A stretch of DNA of 64,000 nt, taken from assembly GCA_023229175.1 (NCBI GenBank), contig JALNZV010000011.1:8742-72741 (forward strand), in the 5' to 3' direction. The stretch is from Tissierellaceae bacterium (GTDB lineage Bacteria; Bacillota; Clostridia; Tissierellales; Tissierellaceae). Positions 17,028-26,483 of the stretch are shown here, in pieces. Under the pieces are notes generated by a model that was not told the origin of the DNA, ran no database searches, and worked only from the letters and a program-made list of their open reading frames with translations. Position numbers and translations under genes: made by a program. The first letter of the stretch is position 1, and every line of letters starts with the position of its first letter.

Positions 17028-20000
17028 ATGAAAACTGTATATATAGGACCATTTAACAATGGCAAAAAAGGCGAATTATTTTCGATGGCCCTTGAGGAAT
17101 TAAAAAAAGATGGTGGCAAAAACTTTTATTATCTGTTGCCCAATGGAGAGCTGTTATCTGATTATAGAAGAAAAATAATAAGGGAAATCGGAAAATCCTT
17201 TGAAATCAATCTATTTACTTTTGACGATATCGTAGACAATATATTGAGGGAAAAGTTTTTATTCTCAATTGACGACTCCATTAAAAACTTAATAATCAGT
17301 AGGATAATTAATAATTTGAGTTCTGAAGGCAAGATAAATTATTATAAGGATATAGGAAAGACAGATGGCTTCGTAGAGGAGTTAAATTATATTATTGGAC
17401 AGATAAAAAAATCTCTAATAAACCCTGAAGAATTTTTGAATAATTGTCCTAGACAAATGAAATATACAGAAATAGGGTTGATTTATGAAGAATATGAAAA
17501 GAAATTAGAGGAATTAAATTTAATTGACAGAGAAGGGACCTATTTTAAGGTTATAGACATATTAAAAGGAGATATAGATATAATTAAAGACATAAACTTT
17601 ATAATAATAGATCAGTTTTACGATTTTAGACCTATTGAAATAGAAATATTGAAAAAGTTATGTCATAGCAATATGGATATTTACATAAATATGCCCTTTG
17701 AAATGAGCTCGGAGATAGTAAATGTAAAGAAAACTTTAGGGATGCTTCAAGGGCTGGGATTCGAACTACAATACGTTGAAACCGAGGACATAGACATCTT
17801 TACCGAACTAAGCTATAATTTTTTTGACGATAGAGATATGAAGTTAAACAGTGGAGATGCAGTTAGTTTAATTAGGGCGCCGACAATATATTTAGAATTG
17901 AAAAAGGTTTTTGAAATTATCAAGGAGAAAATTAGAGAAGGGACAAAGCTCAATGATGTGGGGATAATACTGTTAAACGACCAATACAAGCATTATCTAT
18001 TTCAGGTATCCCTTGAAGAAAAGATACCTGTAGATATGGCGATGGAACAGCCTTTAATCCAAATACCGCTGATTAGGGAATTTTTAAATATTATAGAAAT
18101 GAAGATTTATAATGGCAATAAGCAAAATTTTATAAGAAGGATTAAATCACATTATTTTGATACAGTGGATTTTAAAAGCAAAGACGGACTGGAATATATA
18201 ATTCGTAAACTTGGCTTTGTTAGTACTTACGATTTGGACCTACTATTGTCAAGTTCTAAATCATTAAATATCACTATGGAATATCTTGAAACCTTGATAG
18301 ATGTCGTTGACAAAACCATAAAAGAAATGGAAATAATACCTAAAGAAGGATTAGTAACAGACTACAATAGGATTTTTAGTAGATTAATAGAAGATTACAA
18401 CGTAATGGAAAAGGTAAACAATAGGTATTTGGCTCATGGTGATTTTGATTTATATTATAGAGATATATCAGCCTTAGAAAAACTAATGGAAGTTTTGGAA
18501 AAGATGAAAAGCCTATCCTTAATAGTAGATACGGTGACCTTAGTAGAATATCATAGGGCCTTAATGGAGCTAATAGAAAATGAAGCTATATTAAAAAAGG
18601 ATAGAAATATAGAGGGAATAAAAGTATTAAATCCAATAAACAGTAGAGGTATAAATCATAAAATACTATTTGTTACAGGGCTATCTTCGACCTACTATCC
18701 AAATATAAGAGAAAATAACTTTCTAATAAATGACGTTAACTTTTCGGAATTGAAGCAAATAGGAATAGAATTTAAAAATTATCAAGATAGGTTAAATAAT
18801 GAAGCCATAAAATTTGCATCTATATTATCTTCTGTAGAAAACAAATTATATTTGTCTTATTGTCAGGGAGAAGAGGAAGACAGTATACAATCCATATTTC
18901 TTGATGAACTATTGAATATGATTGAGCCTGAGTGCCTGAGACAGAGCTTAATCAATGTGGATATGGGATATTATTTTAAGGACAAGCATAGCATTACAAC
19001 CTCAGATGAACTTGCGAATTACCTCATATTGAACCATTGGAAACTCCCCAAGGAGCAGGTAGAGGATTATTTTTCATATCATAATGAGAATTTTCAGGAT
19101 AAGTTTAGGAGCATCAACGAAAGATTCCTCTGCGAATTTGAGAGAAGCAATAATAGCCTTGGCGAATATAGTGGTGTATTATCAAAGAAGGATATTAGAG
19201 AAGACCTGTATAAAATTCACGAAAACAAGGTGTATTCTATTACTTATCTAGAGGCATATGGCAGGTGTCCATATTATTTTCTACTAAACAAGGTCCTAAA
19301 TGTAGAGGAAATGGAAAGAATATTTCAAGAATATAGTCCGATGGATATAGGAATCCTTTATCATGAGGTCCTAAGGCAGTACTATACCTACCATAGGGAA
19401 AGTATATGGAACTATGTAGAGGGCAAGAAAGGATTTATACTAGGAAATACCATTGAATATTTGAGAGATATAACTGAGGAGAAGGCAAGGCAATTGGGAT
19501 TTGACCTAGGAGACAAACTAAATTTGTTGATAATAGAAAACGCGTTTGCGAAGATAAAGAATTTTATAGAAAAGGATCTAGAAAGAATAACAAAATCGGA
19601 AGAAAGGCTTCTGCCCTATGCATTTGAGGTTGATTTTGGGAAATATGGAGACTTTGAAATAAACATCCACCATAAGGAGATTAAATTTAGGGGGACTATA
19701 GATAGAATAGATAAGGTAATGGGGGAAGATAAATATTTGATTATGGACTATAAAAGCAGTTCCTATGGGGTTTATGACATAGAACAGATGAGGAAAGGAC
19801 TGTCCTTACAATTGCCCGTATATTTGCTTTCTCAAAAGGATAAAAAAATCGTAGGGGGGCTATATGGTTTAATATCTAGTTCGAAGTTTGATATAAAATT
19901 GGGTCTTATGGATGAAACAAAGCATATTACCAAAAGACACAAAGGAGCCTTAGATGAGGACGGCCTAAATTTAGTAATCGATGAAGTTAAAGAGCGTGTT

Positions 20001-20117
20001 TACGAAATGTTGGAAGATATATTAATGGGAAATTTCCCTGTAAATCCTCAAGAGTGCTCCCCTTATTGTATATATAAAGATATATGCAGATATGAAAATT
20101 TATCGGAGGTGGAGTAA
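17028..20117 (+). CDS. addB: ATP-dependent helicase/nuclease subunit AddB-like
   Basis: Partner subunit of the AddAB (RexAB) complex that resects double-strand DNA ends for recombination. The helicase-like N-terminal region carries only a remnant of a Walker A (GPFNNGKKGE, residues 7-16), as in RexB-type subunits. The C-terminal third is a PD-(D/E)XK nuclease with FRGTIDRIDKV and YLIMDYKSS. Four cysteines C747, C1010, C1014 and C1020 fit the 4Fe-4S staple of AddB (one Cys before the nuclease core, then Cx3Cx5C after it). 1029 residues is slightly shorter than B. subtilis AddB. Its TAA stop overlaps the addA ATG by one base, indicating translational coupling. Confidence 0.9.
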   Translation: MKTVYIGPFNNGKKGELFSMALEELKKDGGKNFYYLLPNGELLSDYRRKIIREIGKSFEINLFTFDDIVDNILREKFLFSIDDSIKNLIISRIINNLSSEGKINYYKDIGKTDGFVEELNYIIGQIKKSLINPEEFLNNCPRQMKYTEIGLIYEEYEKKLEELNLIDREGTYFKVIDILKGDIDIIKDINFIIIDQFYDFRPIEIEILKKLCHSNMDIYINMPFEMSSEIVNVKKTLGMLQGLGFELQYVETEDIDIFTELSYNFFDDRDMKLNSGDAVSLIRAPTIYLELKKVFEIIKEKIREGTKLNDVGIILLNDQYKHYLFQVSLEEKIPVDMAMEQPLIQIPLIREFLNIIEMKIYNGNKQNFIRRIKSHYFDTVDFKSKDGLEYIIRKLGFVSTYDLDLLLSSSKSLNITMEYLETLIDVVDKTIKEMEIIPKEGLVTDYNRIFSRLIEDYNVMEKVNNRYLAHGDFDLYYRDISALEKLMEVLEKMKSLSLIVDTVTLVEYHRALMELIENEAILKKDRNIEGIKVLNPINSRGINHKILFVTGLSSTYYPNIRENNFLINDVNFSELKQIGIEFKNYQDRLNNEAIKFASILSSVENKLYLSYCQGEEEDSIQSIFLDELLNMIEPECLRQSLINVDMGYYFKDKHSITTSDELANYLILNHWKLPKEQVEDYFSYHNENFQDKFRSINERFLCEFERSNNSLGEYSGVLSKKDIREDLYKIHENKVYSITYLEAYGRCPYYFLLNKVLNVEEMERIFQEYSPMDIGILYHEVLRQYYTYHRESIWNYVEGKKGFILGNTIEYLRDITEEKARQLGFDLGDKLNLLIIENAFAKIKNFIEKDLERITKSEERLLPYAFEVDFGKYGDFEINIHHKEIKFRGTIDRIDKVMGEDKYLIMDYKSSSYGVYDIEQMRKGLSLQLPVYLLSQKDKKIVGGLYGLISSSKFDIKLGLMDETKHITKRHKGALDEDGLNLVIDEVKERVYEMLEDILMGNFPVNPQECSPYCIYKDICRYENLSEVE

Positions 20118-23100
20118 TGGAACTAAATAAAGATCAAAAGCTAGCTGTTGAATCCATAAATAGGAATGTGTCAGTAATAGCAGGGGCAGGGACGGGAAAG
20201 ACGAAAGTATTGACAGAAAGATTTATTAGGATATTAGATTATGGAAACCTTGATGAGGGAAAGGAAATAGAGTCCATAGTCGCCATTACTTTCACCAAAA
20301 AAGCCACCCAGGAGATGATTCATAGAATACGATCCGAAATACGAAAAAATTTCCCAGTAAGTCCAAGATGGCGAAGGTACTACAGGGATATGGAAAAATC
20401 CAATATATCTACTATACATAGTTTTTGTGCAAAGATATTAAGAGAAAATCCTGTGGAGGCAAAGATAGACCCACTATTCGAGGTATTGGAAGACAATAAG
20501 GCTTCTAGACTTTTAAAAGAAAACATAAGAGATACTTTAAAGACAAATATTAGAGAAGAAAATAGAGCCTACGATGTCATAAAAAACTTTGAAATAGTAA
20601 ATATTGAACTTTTGGTAAACACATTTCATAGACTATACGTAAAAATACGAACTGTAGGGATTCCCTTTGCAAAAGTCAAAGATATGAGCTTGAAATACTT
20701 AAATGATTTAAAGGAAAAAGTTGTTGATACGGATGATATTAAGAATACTTTTATTTATCTAATGGACAGGCTACCCAAAAATACAAAAATCTATAAGTTG
20801 AGGAATGACCCTATATGGATGGATTTTGAAGGAGGACGGTACCATAGAGACGAAGAATTTGAAATAATCAAGTACTTGTACGACAATATGGGCGGCAGCA
20901 GTAAAGAACCGGAAAAAATGGACTTTTTACGGCAGACTATAGAAGAATATTTATTATCAAGGGAATACGACAACATTCCTATCTACGATGTGGTTTTAAA
21001 TCTATTAATAGAAATTGACGAGAGATATAGTTATGAAAAAGATACACTTAAAGCATTGGACTATGAAGACCTGGAAATTAAGGTTCTAAATTTGCTGGAC
21101 AATAAAAACATAAGGGAAAGATACCAAAGAAAATTTAAGTATATTATGGTAGACGAGTTTCAAGACACCAACGAATTGCAAAAAAATATATTTTATAGGC
21201 TGGCAACAGAGAAAGATAAACTAGATAAATCAAACCTCTTTATTGTAGGAGACCCAAACCAATCGATTTACGGATTTAGAGGTGCAGATTTAGGTGTGTT
21301 TTATGATGTAGTAGGGGATATAGGAAATACTACTGGCGATGAGCCCATAGTTATAAAGGTCAACTACAGGACTGTAAACACAGTATTGGATTTCATCAAT
21401 CATACATTTACATCTTTGATGGGAGAGGGATATACAAAATTAGCAAGTTTTAAAAGCTCTAAGGGAGAGATAGATGTAGAAATATTAGAAAAGCAAGATT
21501 TGGAGATACCCTCGGGCATTGATGCCTCCTCGTATCATAGATATTACGAAGCTGAGTTAATCGCTAAAAGGATAAAACAGTTAGTTGAGTCTGGAACATA
21601 CAGTTTCGGAGATTTTGCGATGCTTTTTAGGGCCACCACAAGAAATCACATATATGAAAAAGCCTTGAACAAGTACGGTATACCGTATTACAATTTTGGC
21701 GGAAAAGGATTTTTTCAACAACAGGAAATACTTGATGTTATCAACGCATTAAAAGCCATCAGCAATTCCCTTGATACTATTGCATTTATTGGTTTTTTAA
21801 GATCTCCTATGATAGGTATGTCTGATACGATAATTTATTGGATACTCAGACAAAGAGAAAATACAGTCCTTAATTCCATGAAAAAGATAATCGAAGATAA
21901 AACCATGGAAGGGGAAGAGACAGAAAGGATAAAAGTTGCCTTAGGTACGATCCAATACCTAAAAGATTATAAAACTTTCCATGGATTATCAGAGACAATA
22001 AATGAAATCATCTCTAAAACTTATTTTATTGAATCTTTGCTGTTGAAGCAAGGAGGTAGACAGGGAGCTGCAAATATCAATAAACTAAAGGAAATGGTCA
22101 AGCAATACGAGAAAGACAATATAGGATCAGTGGAGGACCTAGTGGACTTATTTGATGAATTAAAAGAGCTAGATGAAGCACAAGGAAGAGTTGAATCTGA
22201 AGATGCCGATGTGGTCAATATTTTGACTATACACAAGTCTAAGGGGCTTCAATTTCCCGTAGTTATAATTCCCGAGATGGCAACTTCGAGAAATAGCACA
22301 TTTGAAAATATATTATTTAGTAAGGATAAAGGAATTGGCATAAAATTAAACAGTGGAAGGAAGATTTACGACAATATAAGGGAAGACTTTAGTCATAGGG
22401 AAAGTGAAGAATTGAAAAGAGTCCTGTACGTTGCCATGACAAGGGCAGAGGAGATGTTAATTTTAGGTTTTCAAGGAAAAAATGCTGGATTTAAAAAGAT
22501 GATTAAAGAGATAATTCACCCTCTGCCACATAAAATTATTTCAGAAATTCAAATGGCGGAAGAAGTATCTGCCTCCGTAAGACTAATAGACAATAAATTT
22601 CTAAAAAAAGGGAGCAAAAGTAGTATAGACTTACCCTTATTATTTGAAGTGCCCCAGTTCAATAGGAGGAGAATTGAAAGATTTAGTATAAGCCAATACT
22701 TGACATTTGTTCAATGCAATAGAAAGTTCTACTTAGACTATTATTGGAAATTAGGCTCTCAAGAGTTCAATACTATGGAAATGCCTGATGCCTTTACTCT
22801 AGATAGTCTGCATAAGGGCAATTTAATTCATAAGTTTAGTGAATACTATGGATTTGGAACTAATCCAGAATCCTTATTGGAAAAGATTTGTATATCCCAT
22901 GGGATTCCATACGAAAGGAAAATTTACGACCAGCTAAAGATTTATATAGATAATTATATTGAACAATATAGGGATGATTATGAAAAGGTATATATAGAAA
23001 GGCCATTTTATTTAAAACTGAACAATTCCTATATAAAGGGGTTTATAGACAGGATAAATATAAAAGACAATAGGGCCGAAATTGTAGACTACAAAACCAA

Positions 23101-23395
23101 TAAGGTAGTAAACAAGGAAAGATTAGCAGAAAAGTATATTCCACAGCTACAACTTTACGCCTATGTCGTCAAAGAAATAATGGGTATCGAGGTTGAAAGA
23201 GCCAGAATTGTGTTTTTAGAAAATGGAGACCATTTCGATGTTCCGTTGAGTCATGAGGATTTAGAAAAAAATTTAGATAATATCGTCGGATTTATAAATT
23301 TTGTATCCAATAACAAAGAATTATCGCAGTATAGAAAAATTCAAAGATGCAACGAATACTGCAAACACAAGGATTTTTGCCTTTTAGGAGAATAA
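20117..23395 (+). CDS. addA: ATP-dependent helicase/nuclease subunit AddA-like (UvrD family)
   Basis: Superfamily 1A helicase with a C-terminal nuclease; drives DNA unwinding in end resection. Walker A is AGAGTGKT (22-29); MVDEFQDTNELQ is the Walker B/motif II; GDPNQSIYGFRGA is motif III; VVNILTIHKSKGLQFPVV and VLYVAMTRAEE are motifs V and VI. The C-terminal nuclease has GFIDRIN and IVDYKTNK. It also has four cysteines C867, C1078, C1082 and C1088 spaced as in the AddB iron-sulfur staple; B. subtilis AddA lacks this cluster. 1092 residues, shorter than B. subtilis AddA (about 1232). Confidence 0.92.
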   Translation: MELNKDQKLAVESINRNVSVIAGAGTGKTKVLTERFIRILDYGNLDEGKEIESIVAITFTKKATQEMIHRIRSEIRKNFPVSPRWRRYYRDMEKSNISTIHSFCAKILRENPVEAKIDPLFEVLEDNKASRLLKENIRDTLKTNIREENRAYDVIKNFEIVNIELLVNTFHRLYVKIRTVGIPFAKVKDMSLKYLNDLKEKVVDTDDIKNTFIYLMDRLPKNTKIYKLRNDPIWMDFEGGRYHRDEEFEIIKYLYDNMGGSSKEPEKMDFLRQTIEEYLLSREYDNIPIYDVVLNLLIEIDERYSYEKDTLKALDYEDLEIKVLNLLDNKNIRERYQRKFKYIMVDEFQDTNELQKNIFYRLATEKDKLDKSNLFIVGDPNQSIYGFRGADLGVFYDVVGDIGNTTGDEPIVIKVNYRTVNTVLDFINHTFTSLMGEGYTKLASFKSSKGEIDVEILEKQDLEIPSGIDASSYHRYYEAELIAKRIKQLVESGTYSFGDFAMLFRATTRNHIYEKALNKYGIPYYNFGGKGFFQQQEILDVINALKAISNSLDTIAFIGFLRSPMIGMSDTIIYWILRQRENTVLNSMKKIIEDKTMEGEETERIKVALGTIQYLKDYKTFHGLSETINEIISKTYFIESLLLKQGGRQGAANINKLKEMVKQYEKDNIGSVEDLVDLFDELKELDEAQGRVESEDADVVNILTIHKSKGLQFPVVIIPEMATSRNSTFENILFSKDKGIGIKLNSGRKIYDNIREDFSHRESEELKRVLYVAMTRAEEMLILGFQGKNAGFKKMIKEIIHPLPHKIISEIQMAEEVSASVRLIDNKFLKKGSKSSIDLPLLFEVPQFNRRRIERFSISQYLTFVQCNRKFYLDYYWKLGSQEFNTMEMPDAFTLDSLHKGNLIHKFSEYYGFGTNPESLLEKICISHGIPYERKIYDQLKIYIDNYIEQYRDDYEKVYIERPFYLKLNNSYIKGFIDRINIKDNRAEIVDYKTNKVVNKERLAEKYIPQLQLYAYVVKEIMGIEVERARIVFLENGDHFDVPLSHEDLEKNLDNIVGFINFVSNNKELSQYRKIQRCNEYCKHKDFCLLGE

Positions 23396-23416
23396 TACTC
23401 TTTTAAAGAAAATAAT

Positions 23417-23445
23417 TTGAAAATTAACGAAAAATATTATATAAT
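23417..23445 (+). promoter_or_regulatory. Strong sigma-A promoter for the ABC exporter gene
   Basis: TTGAAA (23417-23422), 17-base spacer, TATAAT (23440-23445). It places the transcript start near 23452, before the GGGGGG ribosome site at 23471-23476. This excludes the longer reading frame that begins at 23417. Confidence 0.8.
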
Positions 23446-23482
23446 ATTCGTGGCTCGAAGTATATTAGTAGGGGGGATTTTA

Positions 23483-25210
23483 TTGTTAAAGAGATTTATA
23501 TCTTATTATAAACCGCACAGAAGGCTGTTTTTTATAGACATGTTTTTTGCACTTTTAATTTCCGCATCGGATTTAATTTTTCCTGTATTTACTAGGAGAA
23601 TGATAAATGATATTATTCCTGCGGGAAGGATGGACTTACTGCTGCGATGGACGATTATAATGGGTTTTCTATTTATCCTTAGGTATATAAGTAACTATAT
23701 AGTATCTTATTGGGGTCATGTCCTAGGCGTTAGGATAGAACACGATATGAGAAAAGACATATTTACACATTTACAATCATTGCCATTTAGCTACTATGAT
23801 GACAATAAAACAGGACACATAATGTCTAGAATAGTAAATGACTTAAGGGATATTACCGAGCTGGCTCACCATGGTCCAGAGGATTTGTTCATATCAATGG
23901 TGATGCTTGTCGGTTCCTTTGTCGTTCTTATTAGGATTGAATGGCGTTTGACATTAATATTGTTTGCATTTATTCCTTTAATGATTTGGTTTGTAATCAT
24001 TAAGAGAAATAGGATGTCAAATTCTTTTAGGGAAGTACGGAAAAAGATTGCCAATGTAAATGCCCAATTGGAAAACAGTATTTCTGGAATTAGGGTGGCA
24101 AAGTCTTTTACAAATGAAGACTATGAAATAGAAAAATTTAACGAGGGAAACTTGAGTTTTAGTAATGCCAGAAGGGAATCGTACAAGGTAATGGCGGAGT
24201 TTGCCTCAGGCATAGGAATTATGTCTAGTGTGCTTAATCTGTTGGTAATTAGCCTTGGAGGATTTTTTGTACACAAAAAGATTATAAACCTTGGGGATTT
24301 ATTTTCTTTTACTCTGTATGTAAACTTTTTTATGCAGCCCATTAGAAGGCTATCAGAATTTGCTCAACAATTGCAAGACGGTATGACTGGTTTTGAAAGA
24401 TTTGTGGAAATTATGAATATACAACCTGATATAGTCGACAGCAAAAATGCAGTTGACCTAGGAAATGTAAGGGGCGAAATAGTCCTTAAGGATGTTTCCT
24501 TTAGCTATAAAAACGGTAAAAACACTGTATTGTCAAATCTCAACTTAACCATAGAACCTGGAAAAACTGTGGCTTTGGTAGGCCCCTCTGGTGCTGGAAA
24601 GACGACATTATGCCATTTGATACCAAGGTTTTACGAGATAGATGAAGGGCAAATACTGCTGGATGGTACTGATATTAGGGATATAAAGATTAGGTCCCTT
24701 AGAAAAAACATCGGCTTGGTTCAACAGGATGTATTCCTATTTACAGGTACTATATATGACAATATAATTTATGGGAATCCAGATGCTTCAGAGGATCAAG
24801 TGGTAGAAGCTGCTAAAAATGCCAGTATCCACGACTTTATAATGACCTTACCAGAAGGATATGACACTTATATTGGGGAAAAGGGTGTTAAATTATCTGG
24901 CGGGCAAAAGCAAAGGATATCCATTGCCAGATTATTTTTGAAGAACCCGCCCTTGTTAATTCTCGATGAAGCTACATCTGCTTTAGACAACGAAACTGAA
25001 ATAATGATTCAAAAATCTTTAGAGGATTTGTCTACAGGTAGAACGACCATGGTCATAGCCCATAGGTTGTCCACTATCAAAAACGCAGATGAAATAGTAG
25101 TATTGACTTCAGAGGGAATTGCGGAAAGAGGTAGCCATGAAAGATTACTGGCAGATAATAAATTATATGCCAGGTTGTATAGGTCCCAATTCAAGGACCT
25201 TGTGGAATAA
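23483..25210 (+). CDS. ABC exporter, fused permease and ATPase (MsbA/LmrA type)
   Basis: A half-transporter of about 575 residues that likely works as a homodimer exporting lipids, drugs or peptides. Six membrane helices (~10-310) precede a nucleotide-binding domain with Walker A VGPSGAGKTTL, Q-loop VQQDVFLF, signature LSGGQKQR and Walker B LLILDEATSALD, so both sites of a homodimer would be catalytically intact. The TTG at 23483 is chosen because a GGGGGG site lies 6-12 bases upstream and the promoter overlaps any earlier start. Substrate is not deducible. It stands alone and is transcribed from its own promoter. Confidence 0.9.
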   Translation: MLKRFISYYKPHRRLFFIDMFFALLISASDLIFPVFTRRMINDIIPAGRMDLLLRWTIIMGFLFILRYISNYIVSYWGHVLGVRIEHDMRKDIFTHLQSLPFSYYDDNKTGHIMSRIVNDLRDITELAHHGPEDLFISMVMLVGSFVVLIRIEWRLTLILFAFIPLMIWFVIIKRNRMSNSFREVRKKIANVNAQLENSISGIRVAKSFTNEDYEIEKFNEGNLSFSNARRESYKVMAEFASGIGIMSSVLNLLVISLGGFFVHKKIINLGDLFSFTLYVNFFMQPIRRLSEFAQQLQDGMTGFERFVEIMNIQPDIVDSKNAVDLGNVRGEIVLKDVSFSYKNGKNTVLSNLNLTIEPGKTVALVGPSGAGKTTLCHLIPRFYEIDEGQILLDGTDIRDIKIRSLRKNIGLVQQDVFLFTGTIYDNIIYGNPDASEDQVVEAAKNASIHDFIMTLPEGYDTYIGEKGVKLSGGQKQRISIARLFLKNPPLLILDEATSALDNETEIMIQKSLEDLSTGRTTMVIAHRLSTIKNADEIVVLTSEGIAERGSHERLLADNKLYARLYRSQFKDLVE

Positions 25211-25273
25211 AGAGTATCAAAAACATCTCCTTATTCATATTATGTAAGAGAAGGCCAAGGGGAGGTGTTTTTT

Positions 25274-25588
25274 GTGAACTACGATTATCCAGAATTACAT
25301 TATATAATCTATCCTAAGGTAGTGGAGGCCTTAGATAAATATTTTGAGAAAACCCGTACCATAGAAGATATATCGGGGGAAGAAATAGAAATTGCAGTCC
25401 ACGCCGTATATAAAAAGATGGTACAAGAACATCCTGAAATACATGGAGACCCTAGCGAAAGAAGGTATCGAGCTAAAGAAAAAAACAAGCTTAAATCCTT
25501 TTATGGTAGGGGCAAAGTTGTAAAAGACTTAATAAGTATTTTAATTATCACGGAGCTTTTTAGAAGAAAACAAAATATTACAGTATAA
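25274..25588 (+). CDS. Hypothetical small protein
   Basis: About 104 residues, not recognised. It starts MNYDYPELHY from a GTG nine bases after GGAGG, and has a mixed-charge helical pattern (for example a KYFEKTRTIEDISGEEIEI core and a HGDPSERRYRAKEK basic segment). No signal peptide, membrane helix or enzyme motif. The basic, possibly amphipathic middle could contact nucleic acid or a partner, but nothing in the sequence proves it. It is followed by a clear terminator. Confidence 0.55.
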   Translation: MNYDYPELHYIIYPKVVEALDKYFEKTRTIEDISGEEIEIAVHAVYKKMVQEHPEIHGDPSERRYRAKEKNKLKSFYGRGKVVKDLISILIITELFRRKQNITV

Positions 25589-25612
25589 AATAGGCTATGT
25601 GCCTATTTTTAT
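25587..25612 (+). terminator. Intrinsic terminator before the two-component genes
   Basis: AAAATAGGC and GCCTATTTT flank a TATGT loop and are followed by TATTTG. The stem begins at the stop codon of the hypothetical gene. Confidence 0.85.
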
Positions 25613-25637
25613 TTGTTTGGAAAAGTCATATATAAGA

Positions 25638-25668
25638 TTTGTAACCCTTTATTAATAAATTTGTAACC
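25638..25668 (+). promoter_or_regulatory. Direct repeat upstream of the response regulator gene
   Basis: TTTGTAACC occurs at 25638-25646 and again at 25660-25668, 22 bases (two helical turns) apart, just upstream of likely -10 elements (TATAAT at 25677 or TAAAAT at 25694). OmpR/PhoB-family regulators often bind direct repeats spaced by whole turns, so this is a candidate autoregulatory operator. Confidence 0.4.
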
Positions 25669-25750
25669 AATAGAATTATAATTTATTATATGCTAAAATT
25701 GATTTATAGATAGTGTGATATTAAACATATTAATAATAGGATGTGATTTC

Positions 25751-26446
25751 ATGGAAAAATCCATACTTCTAGTAGAGGACGAAGACTCCATAAGAAAATT
25801 TATTAGGATAAATCTAGAACGCAATAATTATCGAGTATTTGAGGCGGAAAACGGAGAATTAGGGTTAGATATTGCTGACAAAGAAAAAATTGATATTGCC
25901 GTATTAGATGTCATGCTTCCAGGTATAGATGGTTTTCAAGTATGCAAAACCCTAAGGGATAAGTATCCAAATATGGGAATTATAATGCTGACTGCAAAAT
26001 CTCAGGATATCGACAAAATCATGGGTCTGGAATACGGTACTGACGATTATATGACAAAGCCTTTTAATCCAACTGAATTGGTATTAAGGGTTAAATCTCT
26101 AGCCAGAAGGGTAGACTCTTCGCCCGAGGACAGTACAAATAAACTGCTAGCTTCCGGGCCTTTTGAAATAGACGTATATTCTCGGAAGTTTTATAAAAAT
26201 CGCAGTGAAATCGTGCTTACTCCCACAGAGTATTCAATAGCTAAACTATTTTTGGAGCAACAGGGAAGAGCATTTTCTAGGGATGAAATATTGAACATAG
26301 TATGGGGATACGATTTTGTAGGCGATTCGAAAATCGTAGATGTAAATATCAGGAGATTAAGATCTAAAATAGAAAACGATCCTGGAGAACCGTATTTCAT
26401 CGAAACGGTTTGGGGCATAGGATATAGGTGGAAAACCGATAAATAA
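25751..26446 (+). CDS. OmpR/PhoB-family response regulator
   Basis: Two-domain DNA-binding response regulator of 231 residues from the ATG at 25751, which has a GGATGTG site. The receiver domain has the acidic pair ED near residue 9-10, the phospho-acceptor D53 in VLDVMLP and the conserved Lys in DYMTKPF. The C-terminal winged helix (~130-231) ends with the usual VDVNIRRLRSKIE and VWGIGYRW motif. It is followed by its cognate histidine kinase after 37 bases. The signal and regulon cannot be told; the direct repeats upstream suggest autoregulation. Confidence 0.93.
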   Translation: MEKSILLVEDEDSIRKFIRINLERNNYRVFEAENGELGLDIADKEKIDIAVLDVMLPGIDGFQVCKTLRDKYPNMGIIMLTAKSQDIDKIMGLEYGTDDYMTKPFNPTELVLRVKSLARRVDSSPEDSTNKLLASGPFEIDVYSRKFYKNRSEIVLTPTEYSIAKLFLEQQGRAFSRDEILNIVWGYDFVGDSKIVDVNIRRLRSKIENDPGEPYFIETVWGIGYRWKTDK

Positions 26447-26483
26447 CCTATGAATTATTAGAGAAAGATAATTGGTGGATTTA

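Noticed and set aside
23417..23482. Longer N-terminus of the ABC exporter starting at TTG 23417
   Set aside because: The TTG coincides with the -35 TTGAAA of a good promoter and lacks a ribosome site; the start at 23483 behind GGGGGG fits better.
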